64,000 nucleotides of DNA, from positions 1 to 64,000 of the forward strand of contig JBFJVB010000002.1 in the NCBI GenBank assembly GCA_041624435.1, written 5' to 3'. Positions within the stretch are counted from its first letter, which is position 1; each line of letters opens with the position of its first letter. Source of the stretch: Oceanococcus sp041624435 (lineage in GTDB: Bacteria > Pseudomonadota > Gammaproteobacteria > Nevskiales > Oceanococcaceae). The notes under the pieces were generated by a model. The model saw only the letters and a program-made list of their open reading frames with translations, ran no database searches and had not been told where the DNA came from. The position numbers and the translations under genes were made by a program. Positions 31,539 through 40,417 of this stretch are shown piece by piece.

Positions 31539-32318
31539 ATGTCGGACGAAGTACTCCTGGAGCGCCGTGGCGCGGTGCAATGGATCACGATCAATCGGGA
31601 ATCGCGGCGCAATGCCATGAACGCACAAGTGATCAGCATCATCTCACAGGGCATTGCCGATGCCGTCGCCAGCGAAGCCCGCGCGATCGTCCTGACCGGC
31701 GCTGGCGACAAGGCGTTCTGCGCCGGAGCGGATCTCACCAAAGGCGTCAAGGGCTTTGCCTTCGACGTGGATTTCTCGCGCCCCCGCCATTACATCGTGC
31801 AGTTGTTCAAACAGCTGCAGGAATGCCCCCTGCCCGTGATCGCCCGGGTCAATGGCCATGCCATGGCCGGCGGCTTCGGCCTGCTGTGTGCGTGCGATAT
31901 GGCCATTGCCGCCGATGACATCCGGATCGGCACCTCGGAATCGAAGATCGGCCTGACCCCGATGATGATCCTGCCCTACATGATCCGCGCACTCCCGCCG
32001 CGCAAACTGCAGGAGATGTGCATTACCGGCGAACAGTTCAGCGCTGCCGAAGGGCTCGAGTGGGGCCTGTTCAACTACGTGGTGCCACGGGCGGAACTGG
32101 ACAGCAAGCTGGACTGGTTGCTGGAGCGCATCGTGCCGCGCTCGCCGACCGCAATTCGGCTGGGCAAGCAGGCCTTCGCGGCCACCCGGGACATGGATTT
32201 GCGCAGTGCTCTGGAATACGCCCAGGCCATGGTGCCGGTCATGTCCAGCACCCAGGATGCGGCCGAAGGACTGGCCGCGTTTCAGGAAAAACGCGCCCCG
32301 GTGTGGACCGGCAATTGA
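31539..32318 (+). CDS. atuE: Enoyl-CoA hydratase (isohexenylglutaconyl-CoA hydratase-like, AtuE)
   Basis: This 259-residue crotonase has the oxyanion-hole motifs DKAFCAGADLTKG and VNGHAMAGGFGLLCACDMAI, and SESKIGLTPMMILPY. The C-terminal helices (SPTAIRLGKQAFAATRDM) are present, unlike its leftward neighbour. In the Atu pathway this step hydrates isohexenylglutaconyl-CoA to the 3-hydroxy-3-methylglutaryl-type product; LiuC does the same in leucine breakdown. The start is ATG 31539 with AAAGGA just upstream; an in-frame ATG at 31533 is possible. It is the first gene of the rightward operon, before AtuA, and that context favours AtuE. Confidence 0.8.
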   Translation: MSDEVLLERRGAVQWITINRESRRNAMNAQVISIISQGIADAVASEARAIVLTGAGDKAFCAGADLTKGVKGFAFDVDFSRPRHYIVQLFKQLQECPLPVIARVNGHAMAGGFGLLCACDMAIAADDIRIGTSESKIGLTPMMILPYMIRALPPRKLQEMCITGEQFSAAEGLEWGLFNYVVPRAELDSKLDWLLERIVPRSPTAIRLGKQAFAATRDMDLRSALEYAQAMVPVMSSTQDAAEGLAAFQEKRAPVWTGN

Positions 32319-32362
32319 GTTCCGCCAGGCCCCGTTGATCCCAACCCACCACGAGTACTTAC

Positions 32363-34150
32363 ATGACTGACAAAACCGTCCGAATCGGCTGCGGCGCAGG
32401 CTTCTGGGGCGACTCCGCCGAAGGCCCCAGGCAACTCGTTGACTCGGGTGAGATCGATTATCTGGTACTGGACTACCTGGCCGAAATCACCATGTCGCTG
32501 CTGGCCAAGGCCCGCGGCAAGAACCCGGAACTGGGCTACGCCACCGACTTTCCCCTGGTGATCGCCGCACTGGCACCCCAGCTCAAGGCGCAGGGGATCA
32601 AGGTGGTCACCAATGCAGGCGGGGTCAACCCCGCTGCCTGCAAAGCCATGATCGAAAGCAAACTGGCCGAAGCGGGCATCGAACTGAGCGTGGGCATCGT
32701 CGAAGGCGATGACCTGCTCCCGCAACTGGACCAGCTGCGGGATGTTCGCGAGATGTTCGATGGCAGCCCCCTGCCCGAGCAGGCCTGGAGCGCGAACGCC
32801 TATCTGGGCGCATTCCCGATCGCTGCGGCCCTGGATGCGGGCGCCGACATCGTGCTGACCGGGCGCTGCGTCGACAGCGCCATTGCCCTGGCGCCACTGA
32901 TTCACGAATTCGGCTGGCAAGCCACCGACTACGACCTCCTGGCTGCCGGCAGTCTGGCCGGACACGTGCTGGAATGCGGCGCCCAGGCCACCGGCGGCAT
33001 CACCACCGACTGGAAACTGGTCGCCCAGGACTGGGACAATATGGGGTTCCCGATCGCGAATTGCCACGCCGACGGCAGCTTCGTGCTGAGCAAACCTGCC
33101 GGTACCGGCGGACGCATCGTCCCCCAAACCACCGCAGAACAGGTGGTGTATGAAATCGGCGATCCCGGCACCTACCAGCTGCCGGACGTGTGCTGTGATT
33201 TCCGCAGCGTCAAGCTGGAACAATGCGGCGACAACCTGGTTCGGGTTTCGGGCGCCCGTGGCCGTGCCCCGGGCGGCCATTACAAAGCCTCCATCACCTA
33301 CCAGGATGGCTTCCGCGCCACCGGCAACATGATGATTGGCGGACGCGATGCGGCAGAGCGCGCCGAGCATGTGGCGCAGGCCATTCTGAAACGCTGCCGC
33401 CGTCTGTTTGCCCAGCGCGGCCTGGCGGATTTCATTCGCACCGATGTGGAAGTCCTCGGCACTGAAGCCAACTGGGGCGCGCAGTCGCGGCGGCGAGACT
33501 GCCGCGAGGTGATTCTGAAACTGGCCGTGCATCACGCGGATCGCAAGGCGCTGGAACTGTTTGGCCGTGAATGCATTCCCCCGGCCACCGCCATGGCCCA
33601 GAGTATCACCGGCTTCTCCGGCGGGCGCCCGGCACCCTCTCCGGTGGTACGCCTGTTTTCCTGCCTGGTCGACAAGAGCTTGCCGCAGATCAAGGTGCGG
33701 GTCGGTGACCAGCAGATCAGCTACGCCGCCCCGCCGACCTCAAGCGAAACCCAGAGCGCCCCCGAACTGAAGCTCGACTCCTCGAGCCTGAGCAGCGGCG
33801 ACGTGGAAGTCCCGCTCATCAGCCTGGCCTATGGGCGCAGCGGCGACAAGGGCAACTCGGCCAATATCGGCATTCTGGCCCGACGTCCGGAATTCCTCCC
33901 CGCGTTGCGCGGACAGCTCACCGCCCCAGCCGTGAAAACCTACTTCGCGCATTTCTGCGCAGGCGAAGTCGAGCGGTTTGAGTGGCCGGGGCTGGATGGC
34001 TTCAATTTCCTGCTGCATGAAGCCCTGGGTGGCGGCGGCATGGCTTCGCTGCGGCATGACCCGCAGGGCAAGATGCTGGCCCAGATCCTGCTGGATTTCC
34101 CGATGCGGATTCCGCAACAATGGCTGACACAGGGCTGGGTTGAAGGGTGA
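32363..34150 (+). CDS. atuA: Acyclic terpene utilisation protein AtuA (DUF1446 family)
   Basis: This 595-residue protein has an N-terminal DUF1446/AtuA domain (residues 1-450: RIGCGAGFWGDSAEGPRQLV, DYLVLDYLAEITMSLLA, VTNAGGVNPAACKAMIE, DIVLTGRCVDSAIALAPLIH). A C-terminal AtuA-like domain of about 105 residues follows (ISLAYGRSGDKGNSANIGI, AHFCAGEVERFEWPGL). AtuA is essential for citronellol and geraniol growth in Pseudomonas, but its reaction is not firmly known. Its presence is the main reason to call this cluster Atu-like and not a leucine (Liu) cluster. The GTG start of the TetR gene overlaps its stop. Confidence 0.9.
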   Translation: MTDKTVRIGCGAGFWGDSAEGPRQLVDSGEIDYLVLDYLAEITMSLLAKARGKNPELGYATDFPLVIAALAPQLKAQGIKVVTNAGGVNPAACKAMIESKLAEAGIELSVGIVEGDDLLPQLDQLRDVREMFDGSPLPEQAWSANAYLGAFPIAAALDAGADIVLTGRCVDSAIALAPLIHEFGWQATDYDLLAAGSLAGHVLECGAQATGGITTDWKLVAQDWDNMGFPIANCHADGSFVLSKPAGTGGRIVPQTTAEQVVYEIGDPGTYQLPDVCCDFRSVKLEQCGDNLVRVSGARGRAPGGHYKASITYQDGFRATGNMMIGGRDAAERAEHVAQAILKRCRRLFAQRGLADFIRTDVEVLGTEANWGAQSRRRDCREVILKLAVHHADRKALELFGRECIPPATAMAQSITGFSGGRPAPSPVVRLFSCLVDKSLPQIKVRVGDQQISYAAPPTSSETQSAPELKLDSSSLSSGDVEVPLISLAYGRSGDKGNSANIGILARRPEFLPALRGQLTAPAVKTYFAHFCAGEVERFEWPGLDGFNFLLHEALGGGGMASLRHDPQGKMLAQILLDFPMRIPQQWLTQGWVEG

Positions 34151-34839
34151 GCAGCGCGCGCCCTTCCCGCGAGCAGCGCCGCAGTGACATCTTGCAGGCC
34201 GCCCGTGACAGCTTCTGTGAAAACGGTTACGAACACACCGCCGTGTCGGAAATCGCCGCCCGCGTGGGCGTGGTTGAAGGCACGGTGTATCGGTATTTCG
34301 ACAGCAAGCACGAACTGCTGATTCAGGTTCTGACCGACTGGTATCAGCAGATGTTTGGCGACTATGCCAGCGCTCTGGCGGGGGTCAGCGGCGCCCGTTC
34401 CCGTCTGCGGCTGCTGATCTGGCGCCATCTGCGCACCATTCATGAAGCGCCCGAACTCTGCCGTCTGATGTTCCGTGAAGCCCGAGACGACATCGGTGAA
34501 GCGAATGCCGAACTGCGCCAGCTCAACCGGCGTTACACGCGCTTCCTGGTGGATGTTCTGCACGAAGGCGTCGAGCTGGGTGAATTTCGCGGCGACGTCG
34601 CCGGCCCGCTGTTTCGCGATCTGGTGTATGGCGGCATCGAACATTACTGCTGGCGCTATCTGACCGGGCAAGGCGATCTGAACATCGACCAGGCCGCCGA
34701 CCAGATCACCGGGATTTTCTGCGACGGCATCAGCGTGATGCCTTCAACCGCAGGCCTCGCCCTTGAAACCCAGCGCCTCAGCTCCCTGGTCCGGCAGATC
34801 GAAAGTCTGCTGCCCGGGCATGACTCGCCCGCTGCCTGA
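34147..34839 (+). CDS. TetR-family transcriptional regulator (AtuR-like by context)
   Basis: This 230-residue protein has an N-terminal TetR helix-turn-helix (ILQAARDSFCENGYEHTAVS, EIAARVGVVEGTVYRYFDSK). The remaining 160 residues form a helical ligand-binding domain (LLIWRHLRTIHEAPELCRLM). The GTG start overlaps the atuA stop by four bases. It is embedded in the operon and not divergent, unlike atuR of Pseudomonas aeruginosa. It probably represses the cluster through the paired 15-bp motifs between the two arms and is relieved by a CoA-ester intermediate; both points are inference. Confidence 0.85.
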   Translation: MSSARPSREQRRSDILQAARDSFCENGYEHTAVSEIAARVGVVEGTVYRYFDSKHELLIQVLTDWYQQMFGDYASALAGVSGARSRLRLLIWRHLRTIHEAPELCRLMFREARDDIGEANAELRQLNRRYTRFLVDVLHEGVELGEFRGDVAGPLFRDLVYGGIEHYCWRYLTGQGDLNIDQAADQITGIFCDGISVMPSTAGLALETQRLSSLVRQIESLLPGHDSPAA

Positions 34840-34864
34840 CGCCCCAACAAGCGAATTGAACCTT

Positions 34865-36361
34865 ATGCAATCCTCCACGACATCCTGGCCCTTCGACACG
34901 GTACTGGTCGCCAACCGCGGCGAAATCGCCGTGCGCATCCTGCGCAGCATCAAGGCTCTGGGCCTCAAAGGCGTGGTGGTCTATCACGCGGCCGATGCGG
35001 CCAGCCCCGCCGTTGCGCTGGCCGATGTGGCCATCGAAATCAGCGGCGACACCCCGGTCGCCGCCTATCTGGACGGCGCGCAAATCATCAACGCGGCCCT
35101 GGGCAGCGGCGCGGGCGCCATCCACCCCGGCTATGGCTTTCTATCCGAAAATGCCGAGTTCGCCCGGGCGGTCGCGGCGGCCAGGCTGATCTTCGTCGGC
35201 CCCACGCCTGAACAGATCGAATTGATGGGCGATAAGGTCCGCGCCCGGGCTTTCGTCGAGAAGGCCGGTTTCCCGGTCGCCCCGTCGGCCATCGAGGATG
35301 ACGACCCCGCGAGCTTTGTAGAGCGGGCCCGGCAGGTCGCCTTGCCGATTCTGATCAAGCCCGCGGCCGGCGGCGGCGGCAAGGGCATGCGCGTGGTGCG
35401 CGACCCGGCTCTGCTCGAACAGGAGATCGAACGCGCCCGCAGTGAAGGCCTGCGCTATTTTGGTGACGGCCGGCTCTATGTGGAGCGCTACATCGAGAAC
35501 CCGCGGCATATCGAGGTACAGGTTCTGGGCGACGCGCATGGCAATGTGGTGCATCTGTTCGAGCGCGAATGCTCGGTGCAGCGGCGCTTTCAGAAAATCA
35601 TCGAGGAAACCCCCTCGCCGGCACTGAGTCCGGAACAGCGCCAGACGATTTGTGACACCGCCGCCGGCATCGCGCGGTCGGTCAACTACCGCAATGCGGG
35701 CACGGTGGAATTCATCTACGGCGCCGGCGGCGAGTTCTATTTCCTCGAAACCAATACCCGCCTGCAGGTGGAGCACCCGGTCACCGAGCAGATTACCGGC
35801 ATCGACCTGGCCGAACAGCAATTGCGCATCGCCGCCGGCGAGACACTGCCCTTCAGCCAGGCTGATATCCAGGCTCAGGGCCATGCCCTGGAGTTTCGTA
35901 TCTATGCCGAGGATGCCGCTGCCGGTTTCACCCCGACCACCGGTCCGGTCCTGCAATGGACACCGCCCACCGGCCCCGGCGTGCGCCTGGACAGTGGCAT
36001 CGCCCAGGGCCAGAACATCAGCGCCGCCTTCGACCCCATGCTGGCCAAACTGATCATCACCGGCGCAAACCGGGAACAGGCCATCGCCAGGGCGGATCAG
36101 GCCTTGCGTGAACTGATCCTGCTGGGCTGCCAGACCAATATCGGGTTTTTACGCCGCGTGCTCAATCATCCTGCCTTTGTCAGCGGCCAGGTGCATACCG
36201 GCTTTCTGGATGCCCATCCCGAGTTGGCGGCCGGCCCCGAACTGGATCACCCCAGCCTGCTCAAACTGCTCGCCACGGCGGCGCTGATGACCCGCCCGCT
36301 GCGCGATGCGGCCGACGCGGTGCCGGACATGCACGCGGCGATGGGCGCCTGGAGAAATTGA
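34865..36361 (+). CDS. Biotin carboxylase subunit of a geranyl/methylcrotonyl-CoA-type carboxylase
   Basis: This 498-residue protein contains a whole biotin carboxylase: VANRGEIAVRILRSIKALG, GAIHPGYGFLSENAEFARAV, the ATP loop GGGGKGMRVV, HIEVQVLGDAHGNVVHL, ECSVQRRFQKIIEE and the bicarbonate motif TNTRLQVEHPVTEQ. It uses ATP and bicarbonate to carboxylate biotin. In AtuF and MCC-alpha this domain continues into BT and biotin-carrier domains. Here it ends at MGAWRN and the rest is encoded 73 bp downstream in another frame. The start is ATG 34865; the frame is open further upstream into the tetR end. Confidence 0.9.
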   Translation: MQSSTTSWPFDTVLVANRGEIAVRILRSIKALGLKGVVVYHAADAASPAVALADVAIEISGDTPVAAYLDGAQIINAALGSGAGAIHPGYGFLSENAEFARAVAAARLIFVGPTPEQIELMGDKVRARAFVEKAGFPVAPSAIEDDDPASFVERARQVALPILIKPAAGGGGKGMRVVRDPALLEQEIERARSEGLRYFGDGRLYVERYIENPRHIEVQVLGDAHGNVVHLFERECSVQRRFQKIIEETPSPALSPEQRQTICDTAAGIARSVNYRNAGTVEFIYGAGGEFYFLETNTRLQVEHPVTEQITGIDLAEQQLRIAAGETLPFSQADIQAQGHALEFRIYAEDAAAGFTPTTGPVLQWTPPTGPGVRLDSGIAQGQNISAAFDPMLAKLIITGANREQAIARADQALRELILLGCQTNIGFLRRVLNHPAFVSGQVHTGFLDAHPELAAGPELDHPSLLKLLATAALMTRPLRDAADAVPDMHAAMGAWRN

Positions 36362-36434
36362 TGAACCACGCAAACCATGGGCACCGCCTGACTGGCCTGA
36401 GCAAACCACCCCTGAGCCGCACCGGAAAACTCGC

Positions 36435-36938
36435 ATGAAGCATGGATTCAAGGTCGGCGATGCCGACTACGATATCGGTCTGTCCCGGACCGCCGACGGT
36501 TACTGTCTCCATCTGGGATCTGAGCACTTCGCGTTTCAGCTCAGGCCGGCCGAAGCCGGTGGCTGGATTCTGGCCAGTGGCAGCGAGGTGGATCACCTGG
36601 CCATCGCCGTGGATGGCGATCAGGTGCACATTCATCTGGACGGCGAAACCTATCAGCTGCGTTTTGAACACGCCCTGCAGCGGCTGGCCGAGTTGAACGA
36701 GAGTTCGGCCGCCGACGTCATCCGCAGCGCCATGCCAGGCAACCTGATCAGCCTGGACGTCGCCGTGGGCGATCATGTCAAGCAGGGACAAACCCTGCTG
36801 ATGATGGAAAGCATGAAAATGGAAACCACCATCGTGGCCCCTCGCGATGGCGTTGTAGCGGAGCTACATGTGGCGCCAGGCCAGAGCTTCGACAAGGATG
36901 CACTGCTGCTCACTCTGGAAGCGCAACCCGATGACTGA
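36435..36938 (+). CDS. Biotin carboxyl carrier protein with BT-like domain (split from the alpha subunit)
   Basis: This 167-residue protein ends in a biotinyl domain: SAMPGNLISLDVAVGDHVKQ, then the biotinylation motif MESMKMET with Lys128, and the closing VVAELHVAPGQSFDKDALLL. The first 90 residues (FKVGDADYDIGLSRTADGYC, ETYQLRFEHALQRL) form a beta-rich segment like the BT or linker domain of MCC-alpha. In relatives BC and this part form one chain. The frame is open upstream to about 36306, overlapping the BC end, so a frameshift in an ancestral fusion is possible. CGGAAAA about ten bases upstream could serve as a weak ribosome site. Confidence 0.85.
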   Translation: MKHGFKVGDADYDIGLSRTADGYCLHLGSEHFAFQLRPAEAGGWILASGSEVDHLAIAVDGDQVHIHLDGETYQLRFEHALQRLAELNESSAADVIRSAMPGNLISLDVAVGDHVKQGQTLLMMESMKMETTIVAPRDGVVAELHVAPGQSFDKDALLLTLEAQPDD

Positions 36939-36998
36939 GACAGGCAGGTCCAGCCCGAATCAGCCCCGTCGCCCCGCCACCGAAACGCCGAAACAGCC

Positions 36999-38606
36999 AT
37001 GAAACGAATTCAATCTTCTCTCAACACCCATTCCGCTGATTTCAAGGCCAACGCCGCGCACAATCGTCGCCTGGCCGAGGAATTCAAGGAACGGCAACGC
37101 GCGGTTCGGCATGACCGTCCGCAACGCGACATTGATCGGCTGCGCAAACAGAACAAGCTGACGGTGAGGGAGCGCATCGAGCGTTTGCTCGACCCCGGCA
37201 CCCCCTTTCTGGAGCTATCCTCGCTGGCCGCCAACGAAATGTACGACGGTGGCGTGCCCGGCGCGGCCGTGGTCACCGGCATTGGCATCGTCTCCGGACG
37301 GGAGGTGGTGATCAATGCCGGTGATGCCAGCGTCAAGGGTGGAGCCTGGTACCCGATCACCATCAAGAAGATCATTCGGGCGCTGGACATCGCGATCGAA
37401 AACCGCCTGCCCGTGGTGCATTTATGCGACTCGGCAGGCGGCTTTCTGCCCGAACAGGCCGGTCTGTTCGCGGATAAATATTTTGCCGGGCGGATCTTCC
37501 GTAATCAGTGCATCCTGTCGAAGATGGGCGTGCAGCAGGTTTCCGTCGTGCTCGGCCACTGCACCGCGGGTGGCGCCTATGTGCCGGGGCTATCCGATTA
37601 CAACGTGATCGTCCGGGGCACCGGCGCGATCTTTCTGGCGGGCCCGCCCCTGGTCAAGGCTGCGACCGGGGAAGAAGTCTCGGTCGAGGAACTGGGCGGT
37701 TGCGATATGCACACCTCGGTGTCGGGCACGGCGGACTATCCGGCCTCCAACGAAGATGAGGCGATCGCGATCGCCCGTGACATCGTCGCCCAATTCAAGA
37801 CCCCGCGAAAAACCCCGATCGGCTGGCAGGAACCCGAAGCGCCGTACTACGACCCGAATGAGCTGTACGGCATCCTGCCCCAGGAAATCAAGCAGCAATT
37901 CGACATCCGCGAAGTCATAGCCCGCCTCGTCGATGGCTCCCGCTTCCACGAATACCAGCCGCAATACGGCACCACCTTGATCTGCGGTTATGCCCACCTG
38001 TGGGGCTACAAGATCGGCATCATCGGCAACAACGGGGTGCTGTTCAATGACTCGGCCCTCAAGGGCGCCCATTTCATTCAGCTGTGCAATCAGAACAAGG
38101 TCCCGATCGTATTTTTGCAGAACATCACCGGCTATATGGTCGGGCGGGAATATGAACGTGCCGGCATTACCAAGGACGGGGCCAAGATGATCATGGCCGT
38201 GACCGGCTGTGAAGTTCCCAAGTTCACGGTCATGTGCCATGGCTCCTTCGGCGCAGGCAACTACGGCATGTCCGGGCGCGCCTTCGATTCGCGCTTCCTG
38301 TTCACCTGGCCCCAGCATCAGATCTCGGTCATGGGCGCAGAGCAAGCCGCCAACACGCTCGCCGACGTGAAGGTGAGACAACTTGCGCGCGCCGGCCAAC
38401 AACTCAGCGCCGCCGAAATCGAGGCCATCCGCCAACCCGTGCTGGAGGAATTCCAGCGCAAATCCAGCGCCTACTGGTCTACATCGGAAATCTGGGATGA
38501 TGGCATCCTGGATCCGGTCGACACCCGTAACGCGCTGGGCATGGCCCTGTCGGCCGCCCTGAACACGCCGATCAAGGAGCCGTCCTACGGCGTTTTCCGG
38601 ATGTAG
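36999..38606 (+). CDS. atuC: Carboxyltransferase (beta) subunit, AtuC/LiuB-like
   Basis: This 535-residue carboxyltransferase of the biotin-dependent acyl-CoA carboxylase family shows RERIERLLDPGTPFLELSSL, GGAWYPITIKKIIRALDIA, LGHCTAGGAYVPGLSDYNVI and AGPPLVKAATGEEVSVEELG. The second crotonase-fold half has QNITGYMVGREYERAGITKD, GSFGAGNYGMSGRAFDSRFL and FTWPQHQISVMGAEQAANTL. It would transfer CO2 from biotin to the 4-methyl group of geranyl-CoA or 3-methylcrotonyl-CoA; sequence alone does not separate the two. AtuA nearby favours geranyl-CoA. It is the last gene of the rightward arm. Confidence 0.88.
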   Translation: MKRIQSSLNTHSADFKANAAHNRRLAEEFKERQRAVRHDRPQRDIDRLRKQNKLTVRERIERLLDPGTPFLELSSLAANEMYDGGVPGAAVVTGIGIVSGREVVINAGDASVKGGAWYPITIKKIIRALDIAIENRLPVVHLCDSAGGFLPEQAGLFADKYFAGRIFRNQCILSKMGVQQVSVVLGHCTAGGAYVPGLSDYNVIVRGTGAIFLAGPPLVKAATGEEVSVEELGGCDMHTSVSGTADYPASNEDEAIAIARDIVAQFKTPRKTPIGWQEPEAPYYDPNELYGILPQEIKQQFDIREVIARLVDGSRFHEYQPQYGTTLICGYAHLWGYKIGIIGNNGVLFNDSALKGAHFIQLCNQNKVPIVFLQNITGYMVGREYERAGITKDGAKMIMAVTGCEVPKFTVMCHGSFGAGNYGMSGRAFDSRFLFTWPQHQISVMGAEQAANTLADVKVRQLARAGQQLSAAEIEAIRQPVLEEFQRKSSAYWSTSEIWDDGILDPVDTRNALGMALSAALNTPIKEPSYGVFRM

Positions 38607-38623
38607 GCCTTATCTGGCCGGAG

Positions 38624-40261
38624 CTAATCAGGCTCCAGCGGGGCTTTCCAGGCGGCATCGAGCAAGGCCCTGACCTTGACACTCTGCTCCACGGCCAGAC
38701 CACCCGCGATCAAATCGTCGCACAGCGACTCGACCAGAACCCGCCATTGCGTCGGCGGCGCTGCCTCGGGCCTGCGCTTGTCGAGCAAAGCAATCAGTTC
38801 ATCTGCTTTGTCAACGCCCTCCTTCCAGGAAGGATGGACCGCTCCGTAGTTGATCAGGCGCTGACGCAATACCGCCGCCCAGACCTTACGCAGAAAGCGG
38901 TCTCCCTGCGGCGGTAGTGCATAACCGAAACTGCTGCGCTCGATCTCCTCGGCCACCATCTGCTTGGCCTCTTCAAGCACGCGCTCCCGACGGAGTGCGG
39001 CCTGAGTCCGCTGCTGCTCATAAAAGCACGCAATCTGCTCAGCTTCCAGCGGCTCGGCACCGGCCATGGAGGCGCGCACGAAATCCGGAGCCAGATCGAA
39101 GGTGGACAGAACCTGGCGCAGAGAGCTGGCAATCTTGTTGTGATCCGGGTCACTGCTCAGACGCTGCTGCAGGGCCTTGGTCATCAAGTCATCAATCAGG
39201 CTGGACAAGGGATGGGACGCATCGGTGAACAGCGAACTATCCGCGATCGCTGATTTCAGCAGCGGCATGTGCAGCAGTGCGTGACGTTTCTGTTCGTCCT
39301 TGGTCACCCGCAGATCAGCGCTGATTTCGTTAAAGAAGTGCCCGGCCAGCATGGCGCGCTGCAGCGCCATCTCGCCGCGGTCCTCCTTCACGCCTGGCAG
39401 CGGACGTTTTTCCAGCAGGGCCAGCAGATCGGCAGCCAATAGCCCGTCGCTGTAGCCGTCTTCATTGGCCTCCAGCGCGAGCTTGGTCAGCATGTCGATG
39501 GTGGCGGTGTCCAGCGGCGTCTCATCGGCCGGCGGCTGCATCCACTGCGCTCTCGAACGTCGCGTACGCGGATTCGCCGCCGGCGCGACAGGCCGACTGT
39601 ACTTGAGTTGCGTGGCATCGCGGCCGATCTCTTTCACGCCGTCAATCACCTTGAGGTAGAGAGACTCGAGGTTATTGATGCAATGCCGCTCGAAGTTGAA
39701 CAGCAGTATCTCGTGGCCGACCGATGGCCAGCGCAATGCATCGACGGTGTGCATCAGCGCCGCATGCAGGCCGGTCGGCGCCAGTGCGTGAATATCGAAT
39801 GGCACATCGCAGACCAGACGGATTCGATTCAGGCGTGCGTCGATCTCGGTCAACAGCTTGAAATACCGGTCTTCGGCCTGCAACAGGCTCTTGCCCACCG
39901 TGATCAATTCACCACTGATCCTGGCACCTCTGGGCGCCTGTACCCCGTTGATTCCGTGGCCGCCGATGAGGCCGTTGGCCGTGTTGACACCCGGAGTCAG
40001 CATGCGCTTTTCGACCAGACCGACAAACCCGGACGTCCATTCCAGCGTCTGCTGCTTCATGGCGCGAAGCAAATCCTGCCGGACAGATTCGCCCACATCC
40101 CGGTGCACGGTGCCGCCACCACTGATCAGATGCAGCTGGGTCTCGATCAGAAAACCGTTGTAGGTGGAGCGCAGTTTAGGCCGCACCAGCTGACGCAAGC
40201 GCTCAGCGCTTTGTTTCGCCAGGTCCTCCAGTTCACCGACGATGCTTTGGTCGCCGGTCAT
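38624..40261 (-). CDS. DUF1631-family protein, copy 1
   Basis: This 545-residue protein lacks a signal peptide or membrane helix and is mostly helical. Blocks shared with the adjacent paralogue include YFKLLTEIDARLNRIRL, EDGYSDGLLAADLLALLEKR, DASHPLSSLIDDLM, FDLAPDFVRASMAGAEPLEA and the coiled-coil-like QIACFYEQQRTQAALRRERV. FLRKVWAAVLRQRLINYG near the end is typical of DUF1631. The family has no established function. It is convergent with the carboxyltransferase gene (17 bp between ends) and lies 156 bp downstream of copy 2. Confidence 0.75.
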   Translation of the reverse strand: MTGDQSIVGELEDLAKQSAERLRQLVRPKLRSTYNGFLIETQLHLISGGGTVHRDVGESVRQDLLRAMKQQTLEWTSGFVGLVEKRMLTPGVNTANGLIGGHGINGVQAPRGARISGELITVGKSLLQAEDRYFKLLTEIDARLNRIRLVCDVPFDIHALAPTGLHAALMHTVDALRWPSVGHEILLFNFERHCINNLESLYLKVIDGVKEIGRDATQLKYSRPVAPAANPRTRRSRAQWMQPPADETPLDTATIDMLTKLALEANEDGYSDGLLAADLLALLEKRPLPGVKEDRGEMALQRAMLAGHFFNEISADLRVTKDEQKRHALLHMPLLKSAIADSSLFTDASHPLSSLIDDLMTKALQQRLSSDPDHNKIASSLRQVLSTFDLAPDFVRASMAGAEPLEAEQIACFYEQQRTQAALRRERVLEEAKQMVAEEIERSSFGYALPPQGDRFLRKVWAAVLRQRLINYGAVHPSWKEGVDKADELIALLDKRRPEAAPPTQWRVLVESLCDDLIAGGLAVEQSVKVRALLDAAWKAPLEPD

Positions 40262-40417
40262 TTCGACCTTGATATTCCAGTTCTAGACACAGCTTTCTCT
40301 CACCCGCGAACGGGCGCACCCCTCCCAAACGACCATACCTTACTCAGGTTTTGTCAAGCGAGCAATGCGCGTTTTTACTACCAGCGCATCCGGTGCCGCA
40401 TCGCACCAGCCTGATAT

